Part shown: in pieces, positions 26,911 to 36,116 of the stretch
Position numbering within the stretch: the first letter of the stretch is position 1
Layout: the number at the start of each line of letters is the position of its first letter
Origin: Glaciecola sp. KUL10
Lineage (GTDB): Bacteria > Pseudomonadota > Gammaproteobacteria > Enterobacterales > Alteromonadaceae
NCBI RefSeq assembly: GCF_003203515.1
Contig: NZ_BGNG01000006.1
Location: forward strand, 62,001 to 126,000
Direction of reading: 5' to 3'
DNA: 64,000 bases
Translations under genes and position numbers: made by a program
The notes under the pieces: model-generated
The model's database searches: none
Told to the model about the DNA's origin: nothing
The model's input: only the letters and a program-made list of their open reading frames with translations

Positions 26911-27133
26911 GCGAGATAGGGGTATTTAACTAAAGAACATACAAAATTGGACGTTTGTATAGCTAAGACTTTGTAAACAATCCAATCCACCCAAATAAAC
27001 TATCAAACCAAATCACTCAGATATGACTATAAAATGACTTATGAAAAGATTTATCATGGTCGGCTAAAGCACTTCCAACCTAATAACTCAATAAATCGAA
27101 TAAAATAATTCGAATAATAAACAGGACGACAAC

Positions 27134-30100
27134 ATGAAGTATATTACGGTACTTTCAATGATGCTTTTTTCTGGCTCATTGTTAGCTCAAGCTTTAATTT
27201 TGCAACCCGAAATATCTCCCGACGCAAAGCAAATTGCATTTACCTATCAGGGCGATATTTGGGTCGCTGATGCAAATGGTGGAAGAGCCGATCGCTTGAC
27301 GATACATGAAGGCTACGAGAGTGATCCGATATGGAGTCCAGAAGGAGACTTTATCGCGTTCAATAGTGATCGTTTTGGCAATAATGATGTTTTTATCATG
27401 CCCAAGTCTGGTGGCAGACCGACACGCTTAACGTATCACTCAGCTAGTGACAATGTATCTGACATCGGTCCAGACAATCAGGTCTTATTCAATACTCGAA
27501 GAATTTACGCTCAGGTAGAACGCGAAGCCGAAATTCATAGTGTTGATGCTAATGGTGGTGTTACTGAAGCGCGTTACATGGATGCACTAGGATTTGAAGC
27601 CAATATTTCTCCCAATGGACGCAAAGTAGCATTTGTGAGGAGCACCGCACGAGTATCACGCGAAGACTATAGAGGTCCTGCAAATAGAAATATCTGGATC
27701 TATGATACACAGGAAGACACCTATACCCAACTAACCGGTCATGCTGGTGCAGACATAATGCCCAAATGGGTGAGTAACGATGAGTTGTACTTCGTTTCGC
27801 CTAGAGCGGGAAAATACAATGTGTTTTCAATGAAACTAGATGGCACCACCAAACAACTCACGACCGAAGAAGAATTTGGGGTTAATCACTTTAGTACAAA
27901 TGCCGATGGCAGTTTTGTTGTGTACCAAGCTGGCGACAAAATATTGAAGTTAGATGTGCGTAAAAAACGCAAAACCACCCTGAAAATAGATGTTCAAAGT
28001 GATTTCAGGTTCGACCCGCAGGTAGCGAAAAGCAAAACCAATGATGTTGACGAGTTTGCAGTTTCGCCGAATGGAAAGTTGTCCGCTTACGTGTTAAGAG
28101 GCGACATCTATGTAACTCGCAATGACAAAGAAGACAAACGAAGCGTTAGACTGACCCAAGGTGCGGCAAGAGACAGAGATGTTACTTGGTTAAATGACGA
28201 TACCTTAATTTATGTATCAGATAAGGCCGGTCAAAATGATTTGTATAAGGTGACTTCGGCCGATGACAAGCAAAGCAATCTCTTTTTGAGTTTGAAGCAT
28301 CAGTCCAAAGCGCTAACGAACACGGAAGCAGAAGAAACACAACCGGTTGTATCACCAAGTGGAAAGCGTATCGCATACTTAGTGGGGAGAGGTGGTTTAG
28401 TCACCGCTGAAATCGATGAAAATGCGACTATCACCAACCAGATAACACTGCTTGAGGGCTGGGATACACCTGGTGGCGTGGCCTGGTCTCCTGATAGTCA
28501 ATGGTTAGCCTATTCTTTGAGCGACCTTAACTTCAATGAAGAAATATATATTCATGCGGCAGACAATAGCCGTCAGCCGGTCAATGTAAGCATGCATCCA
28601 AAATATGATATCAATCCGGTATGGAGTCCAGACGGTAGCAAGCTTGGCTTCAGTTCAATGCGCAACAATGGAGATTTTGATATTTGGTTTGCGTGGTTGA
28701 ATAAAGAAGACTGGCAACGTTCTAAAGAGCAGTGGAAACGCGATGAATTCATGGATGAAAAAACGAATGCAAAAAAAGCAACTAAAGACAAAAAAACTGA
28801 TAGCGATGAAAATGGCGAAGACAAAGACAAAGACAAAGACAAAGACAAAGACAAAGAAGTTGCTAAGATTAAAATAGATTTTGAAGGTTTATACAAACGT
28901 CTTGAACAAGTAACACGCTTTCCGGGTAACGAGACCGAATTAGCATTTGATCAAGAAGGCGAACACATTTATTACAGTATAGGCGGAAGTGGTCGCCAAA
29001 ATTTCAAAATCGACCGTTCGCTTTACAAAATAAAGTGGGATGGTGAAGATAAAAAGACCATCTTAAAAGGTGATTCGCAAGCGAGTGATTTGGTTCTAGC
29101 CGATAAAGGAAAGCACCTTTACGCCTTAACCAAGGGCGGAAAAATTGTTCGAATTAAAACAAAAGGTGATAAATCAGAAACACTGTCGGTTAATTCTCAG
29201 ATGAAGATTGACTATCAAAATGAGCTTGCTCAGATTTTCGATGACGCATGGCGAGCTTTAGACGCTGGTTTTTATGATCCGAATTTTCATGGCAAAGACT
29301 GGGATGAGTTGCGAGAGAAGTATCGACCTATTGCATTAAAAGCTTCTACTAAAGAAGACTTTCAGTACATTTTTAATTTAATGCTAGGGCAACTTAATGC
29401 GAGCCATATGGGCTTGTTTAGAGGTGAAAACCCCAAGCAAACACAAAAGCAAACGACAGGATTGTTAGGGATAGAAGGCAAGCATACTGAACAAGGTTTT
29501 GAAGTAACGTCAGTACTTCCCAATAGTCCGGCGGATAAAGAAGAAAGTAAACTTAATGTCGGTGACATCATTACTGCTGTTAACCAACAACATATCAGTA
29601 AAAAAGGACGTAACGACGTTCACACCAATTTTTATGCGACCTTGATGAACCAGGCTAACACGCCAGTTTTGTTGAACGTTAAATCTGGACAAGTTGATGA
29701 AGAGCTAGTCATCTGGCCGACAACTAGTCTGAGCGCACAGCGGTATGACGCTTGGGTAGAAGAGCGTAGACGTTTAACCGAACAGTTCTCTGATGGCAGG
29801 TTGGGATACCTGCATATACGGGGGATGAACTGGACAAGCTTTGAGCGTTTTGAGCGAGAATTGATGGCCGCTGGATACGGTAAAGATGGGATTGTTATTG
29901 ATGTTCGATATAACGGGGGGGGCTGGACAACGGATTATCTGATGGCCGTGCTCAATGTCAAACAACACGCTTACACTATACCGAGAGGGGCAGCTAAAGA
30001 TTTGAGTAAAGAGCACCAAAACTTTAAAGATACGTACCCGTATTCCGAAAGGTTGCCTTTATCAGCATGGACAAAGCCCTCCATCGCTATGAGTAACGAA

Positions 30101-30394
30101 AACAGCTATTCAAATGCTGAGATATTTTCACACGCTTACAAGGCGCTTGGCATTGGTAAACTGGTTGGTCGTCCAACATTTGGCGCAGTTATCAGTACTG
30201 GCGGTTATCGCTTGGTTGATGGCTCTTTGGTCCGAATGCCGTTCAGAGGTTGGTGGGTCAAAGAATCGGGTGAAAACATGGATTTTACGCCGGCAAAACC
30301 TGATATCGAAGTGTTTAATCCTCCTGCGTACAAAGCTAAAGGGATTGATCCGCAATTACAAAAAGCGGTTGAAGTGCTTTTAGGTGACTTGTAG
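27134..30394 (+). CDS. Tricorn-like S41 peptidase
   Basis: 1086 residues with a signal peptide (cleavage near LLAQALIL). WD40-like PD40 beta-propeller repeats fill about 25-545 (for example PIWSPEGDFIAFNSDRFGN). A charged linker with six Asp-Lys pairs follows at 563-574. The tricorn C1 region, a PDZ domain near 770-860 and an S41 core come next. The nucleophile is S993 in NENSYSNAEIFSHAYK. GRPTFGAVISTGGYRLVDGS follows as in tricorn. It should degrade peptides in the periplasm. The gene stands alone with an AGGACGA ribosome site. Confidence 0.88.
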   Translation: MKYITVLSMMLFSGSLLAQALILQPEISPDAKQIAFTYQGDIWVADANGGRADRLTIHEGYESDPIWSPEGDFIAFNSDRFGNNDVFIMPKSGGRPTRLTYHSASDNVSDIGPDNQVLFNTRRIYAQVEREAEIHSVDANGGVTEARYMDALGFEANISPNGRKVAFVRSTARVSREDYRGPANRNIWIYDTQEDTYTQLTGHAGADIMPKWVSNDELYFVSPRAGKYNVFSMKLDGTTKQLTTEEEFGVNHFSTNADGSFVVYQAGDKILKLDVRKKRKTTLKIDVQSDFRFDPQVAKSKTNDVDEFAVSPNGKLSAYVLRGDIYVTRNDKEDKRSVRLTQGAARDRDVTWLNDDTLIYVSDKAGQNDLYKVTSADDKQSNLFLSLKHQSKALTNTEAEETQPVVSPSGKRIAYLVGRGGLVTAEIDENATITNQITLLEGWDTPGGVAWSPDSQWLAYSLSDLNFNEEIYIHAADNSRQPVNVSMHPKYDINPVWSPDGSKLGFSSMRNNGDFDIWFAWLNKEDWQRSKEQWKRDEFMDEKTNAKKATKDKKTDSDENGEDKDKDKDKDKDKEVAKIKIDFEGLYKRLEQVTRFPGNETELAFDQEGEHIYYSIGGSGRQNFKIDRSLYKIKWDGEDKKTILKGDSQASDLVLADKGKHLYALTKGGKIVRIKTKGDKSETLSVNSQMKIDYQNELAQIFDDAWRALDAGFYDPNFHGKDWDELREKYRPIALKASTKEDFQYIFNLMLGQLNASHMGLFRGENPKQTQKQTTGLLGIEGKHTEQGFEVTSVLPNSPADKEESKLNVGDIITAVNQQHISKKGRNDVHTNFYATLMNQANTPVLLNVKSGQVDEELVIWPTTSLSAQRYDAWVEERRRLTEQFSDGRLGYLHIRGMNWTSFERFERELMAAGYGKDGIVIDVRYNGGGWTTDYLMAVLNVKQHAYTIPRGAAKDLSKEHQNFKDTYPYSERLPLSAWTKPSIAMSNENSYSNAEIFSHAYKALGIGKLVGRPTFGAVISTGGYRLVDGSLVRMPFRGWWVKESGENMDFTPAKPDIEVFNPPAYKAKGIDPQLQKAVEVLLGDL
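28820..28855 (+). repeat. Six tandem GACAAA units inside the tricorn gene
   Basis: Six perfect 6-base copies coding for Asp-Lys pairs at residues 563-574. Because the unit is 6 bases, gain or loss keeps the frame and only changes linker length between the propeller and the catalytic half. Confidence 0.9.
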
Positions 30395-30413
30395 CAGGGC
30401 CTGACACTGATTA

Positions 30414-31643
30414 TTATTTAAGATGCTTTACGCGAGCATTTTCTAGCGCATTTATTGTGTTGTCTATGTTCGCATCTTTGACAAAGTCACTTAAAATTTG
30501 AGTGGCTGATGCTGCAAATTCATCCTTAGTGTCACGGTCGAAAAACTGTGACACTGCTTTTGCTTCACTCAGTGTTTCTTGGCCTTTAGTAATAAAATAA
30601 TCAGGGTTGTCCGCAGTTTTAATGTTAGGAGAAATCATTGCTGATGCCTTATTAAAGGCTTGTTGGAATTCAACACCTGCAAACATTTTCAATACTTTTT
30701 CGATGTTTTTATCAACCTTGGTGTAATAGGGGACCACTAATAAATCAAGGGGAGCCTCTTCATATAATTCAACTCTTTTATCGATGATTGGAAACCTGAA
30801 AAATTTGAAATCATCAATTAACGCAGGTGGCATAGAACCCGCAAAAAAGTTTCCGATTAATGTCATTCCCGCTTTCCTGTGGTACAAATATGGCATTGCC
30901 TCAAGCCAGGTCCAAAGATCGTATTGCTCTAAAAAGTAGCCTTCGTCTAAAAGCTCTTTCCACTTTTTAAACACTTCAATTACACGAGGGTCTCTAAAAC
31001 TATACTGTCCATCAAGCAGAGCAATGTGAAATTCAAAACCATTTAGTCTGAGGTTTAAGTAGTCAAACCAAGCGGCAACTGGCCAGTGGTATTTTGCGCC
31101 AACAGTAATTGGTATTATTCCGTTTTCTTTTAGCGTTTTGCATACGTGTTTAAATTCCTCCCAAGAACTAGGCGGCGAGAGTGAAAGTGCTTCAAAAACC
31201 GACTCTCGATAGAAGAAACCCCAGTGATAATACGAAATGGGTATCGCGTATAGCTTGCTATTATAGGAAGAAGCCCCTAGAGCACTTTCACTAAAATCGC
31301 TCCTAAGGCTATGTGATTGATAAAATTCACTTAAATCACTAATTTGTCCTTTTTCAATCAAGCTCGTCAATCTCGTGCCTGCTTGCCAACTTAAAATATC
31401 AGGGCCTTTTCCTTGATTAAGCCACTTTGAAAAGTCTTCTTTGTATTCAGCGTCAGGCTTAAAAATTAGCTCCAATGTGATCTCTGGATTCTGAGCCATA
31501 AACCTTTGGGCGTGTTTTAAGTAAATCTGCTTTTGTATCGAAGCGGAGGTTAAAATGCCGATTTCGATAGTCTCTGTAGCACGCGATTGCACACTACTCG
31601 TCAAAAATATGAAAATGAACGCAAACGTAAAAACTTGATTCAA
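30414..31643 (-). CDS. Extracellular solute-binding protein, family 1 (sugar type)
   Basis: 409 residues with a signal peptide (near SVQSRATE). The fold is that of sugar ABC-transporter binding proteins: IEIGILTSAS, PDILSWQAGTRLTSLIEKGQ, YAIPISYYHWGFFYRESVFE and PPSSWEEFKHVCKTLKENG, with many aromatic residues for sugar stacking. The start is TTG at 31643 with AGGA about 9 bases upstream. No permease or ATPase genes are near. It is divergent from a chemoreceptor gene, so it may present sugar to the receptor rather than feed a transporter. Confidence 0.82.
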   Translation of the reverse strand: MNQVFTFAFIFIFLTSSVQSRATETIEIGILTSASIQKQIYLKHAQRFMAQNPEITLELIFKPDAEYKEDFSKWLNQGKGPDILSWQAGTRLTSLIEKGQISDLSEFYQSHSLRSDFSESALGASSYNSKLYAIPISYYHWGFFYRESVFEALSLSPPSSWEEFKHVCKTLKENGIIPITVGAKYHWPVAAWFDYLNLRLNGFEFHIALLDGQYSFRDPRVIEVFKKWKELLDEGYFLEQYDLWTWLEAMPYLYHRKAGMTLIGNFFAGSMPPALIDDFKFFRFPIIDKRVELYEEAPLDLLVVPYYTKVDKNIEKVLKMFAGVEFQQAFNKASAMISPNIKTADNPDYFITKGQETLSEAKAVSQFFDRDTKDEFAASATQILSDFVKDANIDNTINALENARVKHLK

Positions 31644-31667
31644 TTTATTCAGTCCTATGCCGCTATA

Positions 31668-31697
31668 TAGCTAATGAAAAAATAGCTAATGAAAAAG
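31668..31697. repeat. 15-bp tandem duplication in a divergent promoter region
   Basis: TAGCTAATGAAAAAA is repeated directly as TAGCTAATGAAAAAG. It lies between the solute-binding protein and the chemoreceptor genes, where both promoters must be. It could be a duplicated regulator site or a recent slippage product. Confidence 0.7.
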
Positions 31698-31742
31698 AAT
31701 TGCCCATAAAAATTATCGACTGAGCGAGCAAAGGGTTTAGGA

Positions 31743-33326
31743 ATGAATTTACGAAAAAAACTTGGGATTGCGATTTCTGTTGCTGTTGCCGTCATTATTG
31801 TCATCTACACGATTGGCAGTGTGATTGTGAACCAAAGTAAAATGAGAGCCGAACTTAAGACGAATATTCAAAGTACGTCAACCCGCATTGGGGTGACACT
31901 TGCGTCAGCATTATGGAACTACGATATCGAGGCATCCAAAAAAATATCGGCAGCTGAGCTAGGTACCAATGGCTTAGTCGGTGTTACTGTATTTAATACT
32001 CAGAATGAACGCTTGTTTGATCTGCACTGGAATGATCAGAAAAACACATCACAATCGGGTGTTTTTGAACAAGATGCTTTTTATAAAACCGACAAGACGA
32101 TTTATTTTATTGCGCAAGGAGAATCGTTAGATACTGGTAGCGTTAGACTTGTGTTTGATGACGCTAGCATTACTGATGCACTTTATCGATCTATTTTTAA
32201 CGGTGCGCTCCAGCTTGTGCTTTTAACCTTGTGTCTCGTTGCTGTCATAAGTGCAATGAGTAATAAACTAGTCGTTACACCAATTGGCACAATCAATACT
32301 AGGGTTAAAGAAATTGCAGATGGTGATGGTGATCTTACCAAAAGAGTAGAATATCAAAGTGATGATGAACTGGGTGATCTAGCTGACAATATAAATGATT
32401 TTATTAGTCATGTTCACAGTATTGTCCAAGAAGTGATAGAAGTCTCTGTTCAGCTAGATAAAACTACTCACGACAGTCAAGACAACGTAAGTCAGTTAAA
32501 TAGCCAAGTAAATACACTTAATGCCAAGGTAAATGATATTCAGCAAGCAATATCCGAATTAGTTAATACCTCTCAAGACGTCGCTAAACAAGCAAGTGCT
32601 TCAGCTGAATTTACCAAACAAACGACCAAACTTGCACAAGATGGCGTTGGAACGGTCAACGAAGCGGCAAAAATGATACGCTCGCTCGAGATAAGTATTC
32701 AGGAATCAACAACAAAAACAGCAGCACTTGCAGAGCACTCACAATCTATCAGCAGCGTGATTCAAGTCATTCGAGAAATAGCAGAACAAACTAATTTACT
32801 TGCCCTAAATGCTGCGATTGAAGCCGCGAGAGCTGGCGAGCAAGGAAGAGGTTTTGCTGTCGTAGCCGATGAAGTGAGAACCTTGGCTCAACGAACGCAG
32901 GACTCAACGGGTCAGATAACAGAAATAATTGAAGAACTTCAATCTCAATCTGCCGCCACACTTGACGTAATGAAGCACGGTCTAAGCCTGGTAGAAAGGA
33001 ACGTAGAATCAGTTGATAAAGCTGAAAGCACCTTTATGCAAATCGAAACGGCAATTGCACAAAATTTAGAAGGGTCTAGGGCAATTGCAAACGATGTTGA
33101 TGTGCAAAAAAATAGCCTTGACCAAATCAGCACTAGTGTGTCGGATATTCTCTCAAGCAACCAACAAACGCTCTCGATCGCTGAAGAAAACGCTTCAATA
33201 AATGCATATGTCATTATTATGAGTGAATCTGTTTCAAAAATAATTGAGAAGTTTAAAGTTGAAAAACCTGAGGACGAGCAAAAATCGAAAGACGAAGACG
33301 ACGATATTATGTTTTTTGGAGACTAG
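31743..33326 (+). CDS. Methyl-accepting chemotaxis protein
   Basis: 527 residues. A membrane segment at about 9-29, a periplasmic sensor of about 120 residues, a second membrane segment at about 155-175, and a HAMP domain ([20 protein letters not shown]) precede the cytoplasmic coiled coil. The signalling tip is [20 protein letters not shown], then [15 protein letters not shown]. The C-terminus ends in an acidic tail without a CheR-docking pentapeptide that I can recognise. It is divergent from a sugar-type binding protein gene, which suggests a role in sugar taxis through that protein. Confidence 0.92.
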   Translation: MNLRKKLGIAISVAVAVIIVIYTIGSVIVNQSKMRAELKTNIQSTSTRIGVTLASALWNYDIEASKKISAAELGTNGLVGVTVFNTQNERLFDLHWNDQKNTSQSGVFEQDAFYKTDKTIYFIAQGESLDTGSVRLVFDDASITDALYRSIFNGALQLVLLTLCLVAVISAMSNKLVVTPIGTINTRVKEIADGDGDLTKRVEYQSDDELGDLADNINDFISHVHSIVQEVIEVSVQLDKTTHDSQDNVSQLNSQVNTLNAKVNDIQQAISELVNTSQDVAKQASASAEFTKQTTKLAQDGVGTVNEAAKMIRSLEISIQESTTKTAALAEHSQSISSVIQVIREIAEQTNLLALNAAIEAARAGEQGRGFAVVADEVRTLAQRTQDSTGQITEIIEELQSQSAATLDVMKHGLSLVERNVESVDKAESTFMQIETAIAQNLEGSRAIANDVDVQKNSLDQISTSVSDILSSNQQTLSIAEENASINAYVIIMSESVSKIIEKFKVEKPEDEQKSKDEDDDIMFFGD

Positions 33327-33360
33327 TCTTTTGCGCTTTCACAGAGTCTTCTGTACATAC

Positions 33361-34191
33361 TCACCCGTAGGTCTTTTTGAAGGTTTCTAACATTGATTTA
33401 AACGATGGTTTTAAACCAGAAACGAAATCGTCATAGTGCATATAAAAAGGGGCACGTGTACCGGCATACTCAAATTCATCGCCAATTTGTTCGAAACGAA
33501 TGCCGATATGCCTCATACTTTTAGCGACTTTAGGATCGGCCATGAAATACACATGTTTTCGATTGGAATGGCTAGAGTAGGCAGCAGAAGCCATATATAA
33601 ACCAACAGAAATTAGTGGGAAGCAACGCAGTTCCGTTTCGCTATACGTAGATGTATCAATGCCACCAATTGCAGCTGATGCATGCTGATCATCCTGCCGA
33701 CGCCTAAAGTGCTTTGGAATTGAAACGCGAGAGACTTCTAAGGTCTGTTCGGGCTCAAAGCGTTCGGGATGTAATCTCAAGTCAGTAATATAGCGGGATG
33801 CGATTTTACAAATCGGTAAAATTTGCGATTTATCTTCAGGCGTCACCAAGCGCAATGCACCTGCATAGTTCTTTGAGGATTTATGTTGAATCAAACAGTG
33901 TTGTGAGTAACTATCATAAAAATCGGTTTCAAGGCCGTCCTCACTTTCATCAAACATCGATAACTCTTCACAAAAGACCTGATGTCGAATGCGTGCAGAC
34001 GCTAAAAATAAATTGGTACCGCTTCCAATTACAGGTCTAAAAAATTGAGAAAAGTGTCTACTGATTCGATCGACTTCCCTCAGTCTATTATACCCCTGAT
34101 AGGCTTTGGTTATTTTACCAACGGTGTTCTTAAATTCTTTTTGAATAGCCTCTGGTATGAAACCAGACTTGGCTGTGACTTGCGTAAACAT
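33361..34191 (-). CDS. PEP-CTERM/exosortase system-associated acyltransferase
   Basis: 276 residues with the N-acyltransferase pattern of this family: ASARIRHQVFCEELSMF, YSQHCLIQHKSSKNYAGALR, LPICKIA, LEVSRVSIPKHFRR and PLISVGLYMASAAYS. The fold is close to N-acylamino acid synthases. In other genomes these genes occur with exosortase and PEP-CTERM clusters. Here it stands alone, convergent with the chemoreceptor gene. AGAGAGGAT is a strong ribosome site. The PEP-CTERM-like protein at 5660-6310 is the other sign of such a system in this window. No exosortase gene is seen. Confidence 0.8.
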   Translation of the reverse strand: MFTQVTAKSGFIPEAIQKEFKNTVGKITKAYQGYNRLREVDRISRHFSQFFRPVIGSGTNLFLASARIRHQVFCEELSMFDESEDGLETDFYDSYSQHCLIQHKSSKNYAGALRLVTPEDKSQILPICKIASRYITDLRLHPERFEPEQTLEVSRVSIPKHFRRRQDDQHASAAIGGIDTSTYSETELRCFPLISVGLYMASAAYSSHSNRKHVYFMADPKVAKSMRHIGIRFEQIGDEFEYAGTRAPFYMHYDDFVSGLKPSFKSMLETFKKTYG

Positions 34192-34451
34192 TTATCTATC
34201 CTCTCTTGAGCACGAATATTATCAAAGAGTTTGATAGACGTTAGCGTATAATATTGAACATAGTTATCTTAATTAATACATTTACTTATCATTGTTCAGT
34301 ACTCTGAATTCTCTCAATGCCTTGCTTTGTAAGTTATTAAAAGTTCTGGCGAGTAAGATGTGTTTCGCGCAGTTGTCGGTTTTAGGTATAAATTAACTTC
34401 ATTATCTTCAGCTTTATAATTGCTAACTGTTAAGCTTTTGGTGTTTTTAGC

Positions 34452-35183
34452 ATGTTAAATTTAAGTTTGAGTGACGAACAAAAAAACGTCATCAGTGAAC
34501 GAGTCGTCAAAAACAATGCGATACCTTGCCTGTTATCGCAAAGCAGGCTGTTGTTGGATGCGTTAGGTATACTATTCTGGCCGAAACATAACTTATTAAT
34601 TTTTTCGGACTTACATTTTGAAAAAGCCTCTTTTTTGGGACAATTTGCTAACCCTATTCCTCAATTTGATTCGCTAGATACTATAAGACGAATGCAAGCC
34701 TGCTTAGGGCTTTATCAGCCGCGTCGAGTTGTTTGTTTAGGCGACAGTTTGCACGATGTCAACGCTGTGCGTCGAATGCCTCAACATTACATTGACGCGT
34801 TAAATGCAATGGTGAGTAAAAGTGATAATTGGTGGTGGATACTAGGAAATCATGACCCTGAAATACCAAAGCAAATTGCAGGGGAGCGCGTTTCCTCGTT
34901 AAGGATTGATGACCTTTTACTCGTTCACGAGCCAGAAGAACATAGTCAATTAGGCGATGCAAATGCACAGATTATTGGCCACTTTCATCCAAAAGCCAGG
35001 CGAAAATTGAATAAACATAGTGTCCGAGGCAAGTGTTTCTTAAAAGACAATAAAAAGTTGTTGATGCCGGCTTTTGGGTCCTACACCGGTGGTTTGGATA
35101 GCGAAGATCCCGCACTTCAAACCTTACTCGATGACAATAAAGCCTGCTTCTTGTCGTTTAACGAAAAGCTTTACTTAGTATAA
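34452..35183 (+). CDS. pdeM: Ligase-associated DNA damage response endonuclease PdeM
   Basis: 243 residues of the calcineurin-like metallophosphoesterase family. Metal ligands: D53 and H55 (FSDLHFEKAS), D98 (CLGDSLHD), N133-H134-D135 (GNHDPE), then HEPEEH and GHFHPKA. LMPAFGSYTGGLD near the end is specific to PdeM. It belongs with the ATP-dependent ligase, MBL exonuclease and Lhr-core helicase at 14.5-21.6 kb but is 13 kb from them here. The N-terminal 30 residues before the conserved part are longer than I expect for the family. No clear ribosome site is visible. Confidence 0.88.
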   Translation: MLNLSLSDEQKNVISERVVKNNAIPCLLSQSRLLLDALGILFWPKHNLLIFSDLHFEKASFLGQFANPIPQFDSLDTIRRMQACLGLYQPRRVVCLGDSLHDVNAVRRMPQHYIDALNAMVSKSDNWWWILGNHDPEIPKQIAGERVSSLRIDDLLLVHEPEEHSQLGDANAQIIGHFHPKARRKLNKHSVRGKCFLKDNKKLLMPAFGSYTGGLDSEDPALQTLLDDNKACFLSFNEKLYLV

Positions 35184-35192
35184 GCTTGAACC

Positions 35193-36083
35193 TCAATCGC
35201 GCCAGCGTTTCACTATATCTTGGTATGCGTCAATGCGTCTGTCTCTAAAATAAGGCCAAATACGCTTTATATGCTCACTTCTTTGCATGTCTATATCAGC
35301 TAATAAAGTTTGCTCTTTATCGTCACTCGCTTGTGACAAGACTTCACCTTGTGGACCGGCGATGAAGCTATGCCCCCAAAACTGAATACCCGGGTCGCCC
35401 TTTGTTGGTGATGGTTCATAACCTGTTCGGTTAGCAACGACAACTGGTACTGAATTAGCAACAGCATGCGCACGTTGAATTGTTTGCCACGCATCTTGTT
35501 GCCTTTTTTGTTCTTCCTGTGAATCTGTTTTATCCCAACCAATTGCAGTGGGATAAAATAAAATTTCAGCGCCGGCCATTGCCATTAAGCGGGCAGCTTC
35601 TGGATACCATTGATCCCAGCAAACCAATACGCCAAGCTTGCCTATACTGGTCTGAATAGGCTCAAAACCCATGTCACCCGGAGTGAAATAAAACTTTTCA
35701 TAAAAGCCTGGATCGTCAGGGATATGCATTTTGCGATACATGCCGGCGATATCAGAACTGCGATCAAAGACTACAGCTGTATTGTGATAAAGACCGGTTG
35801 CCCGCTTTTCGAAAAGTGAAGTAACTAAGACTATGTTGAGTTCTTCTGCTAAGTTGCCGAAGAATTCAGTAGCTGCACCGGGAATAGTCTCGGCAAGGTC
35901 GAATGCGTCTACATTTTCATCTTGGCAAAAGTATAAGGTGCTATGTAATTCTTGCAACAAAACACATTCAGCACCATTCGACGCAAGCTTACGAACTTGT
36001 GCCGCGCTTTTCGCCCAATTCGTTTGTTTGTTATTACTCTCGACAGACTGTTGGACGAGACCAATTTTAAGTGTATTACTCAT
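35193..36083 (-). CDS. aguB: N-carbamoylputrescine amidase
   Basis: About 296 residues of the nitrilase family. The Glu of the triad is in LLQELHS, the Lys in YRKMHIPDDPGFYEKFYF and the Cys in VLVCWDQWYPEAARL. PDDPGFYEKFYFTPGD and IQFWGHSFI are typical of AguB rather than general nitrilases. It converts N-carbamoylputrescine to putrescine, CO2 and ammonia. I chose the ATG at 36083 because GAGAT is then well spaced; an ATG at 36089 touches it. It lies 33 bases after aguA in the same operon. Confidence 0.92.
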   Translation of the reverse strand: MSNTLKIGLVQQSVESNNKQTNWAKSAAQVRKLASNGAECVLLQELHSTLYFCQDENVDAFDLAETIPGAATEFFGNLAEELNIVLVTSLFEKRATGLYHNTAVVFDRSSDIAGMYRKMHIPDDPGFYEKFYFTPGDMGFEPIQTSIGKLGVLVCWDQWYPEAARLMAMAGAEILFYPTAIGWDKTDSQEEQKRQQDAWQTIQRAHAVANSVPVVVANRTGYEPSPTKGDPGIQFWGHSFIAGPQGEVLSQASDDKEQTLLADIDMQRSEHIKRIWPYFRDRRIDAYQDIVKRWRD

Positions 36084-36116
36084 TTGCATATCTCATTTCA
36101 ACGAAGGTTACGCGCG

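Noticed and set aside
28820-28855. Direct repeats as a CRISPR array
   Set aside because: Units are 6 bases without spacers and lie in frame inside a gene. No array was seen elsewhere in the window.
28573-28896. Reverse frame with a long Ser-Leu repeat
   Set aside because: The repeat is only the complement of the GACAAA units in the tricorn gene; not a coding signal.
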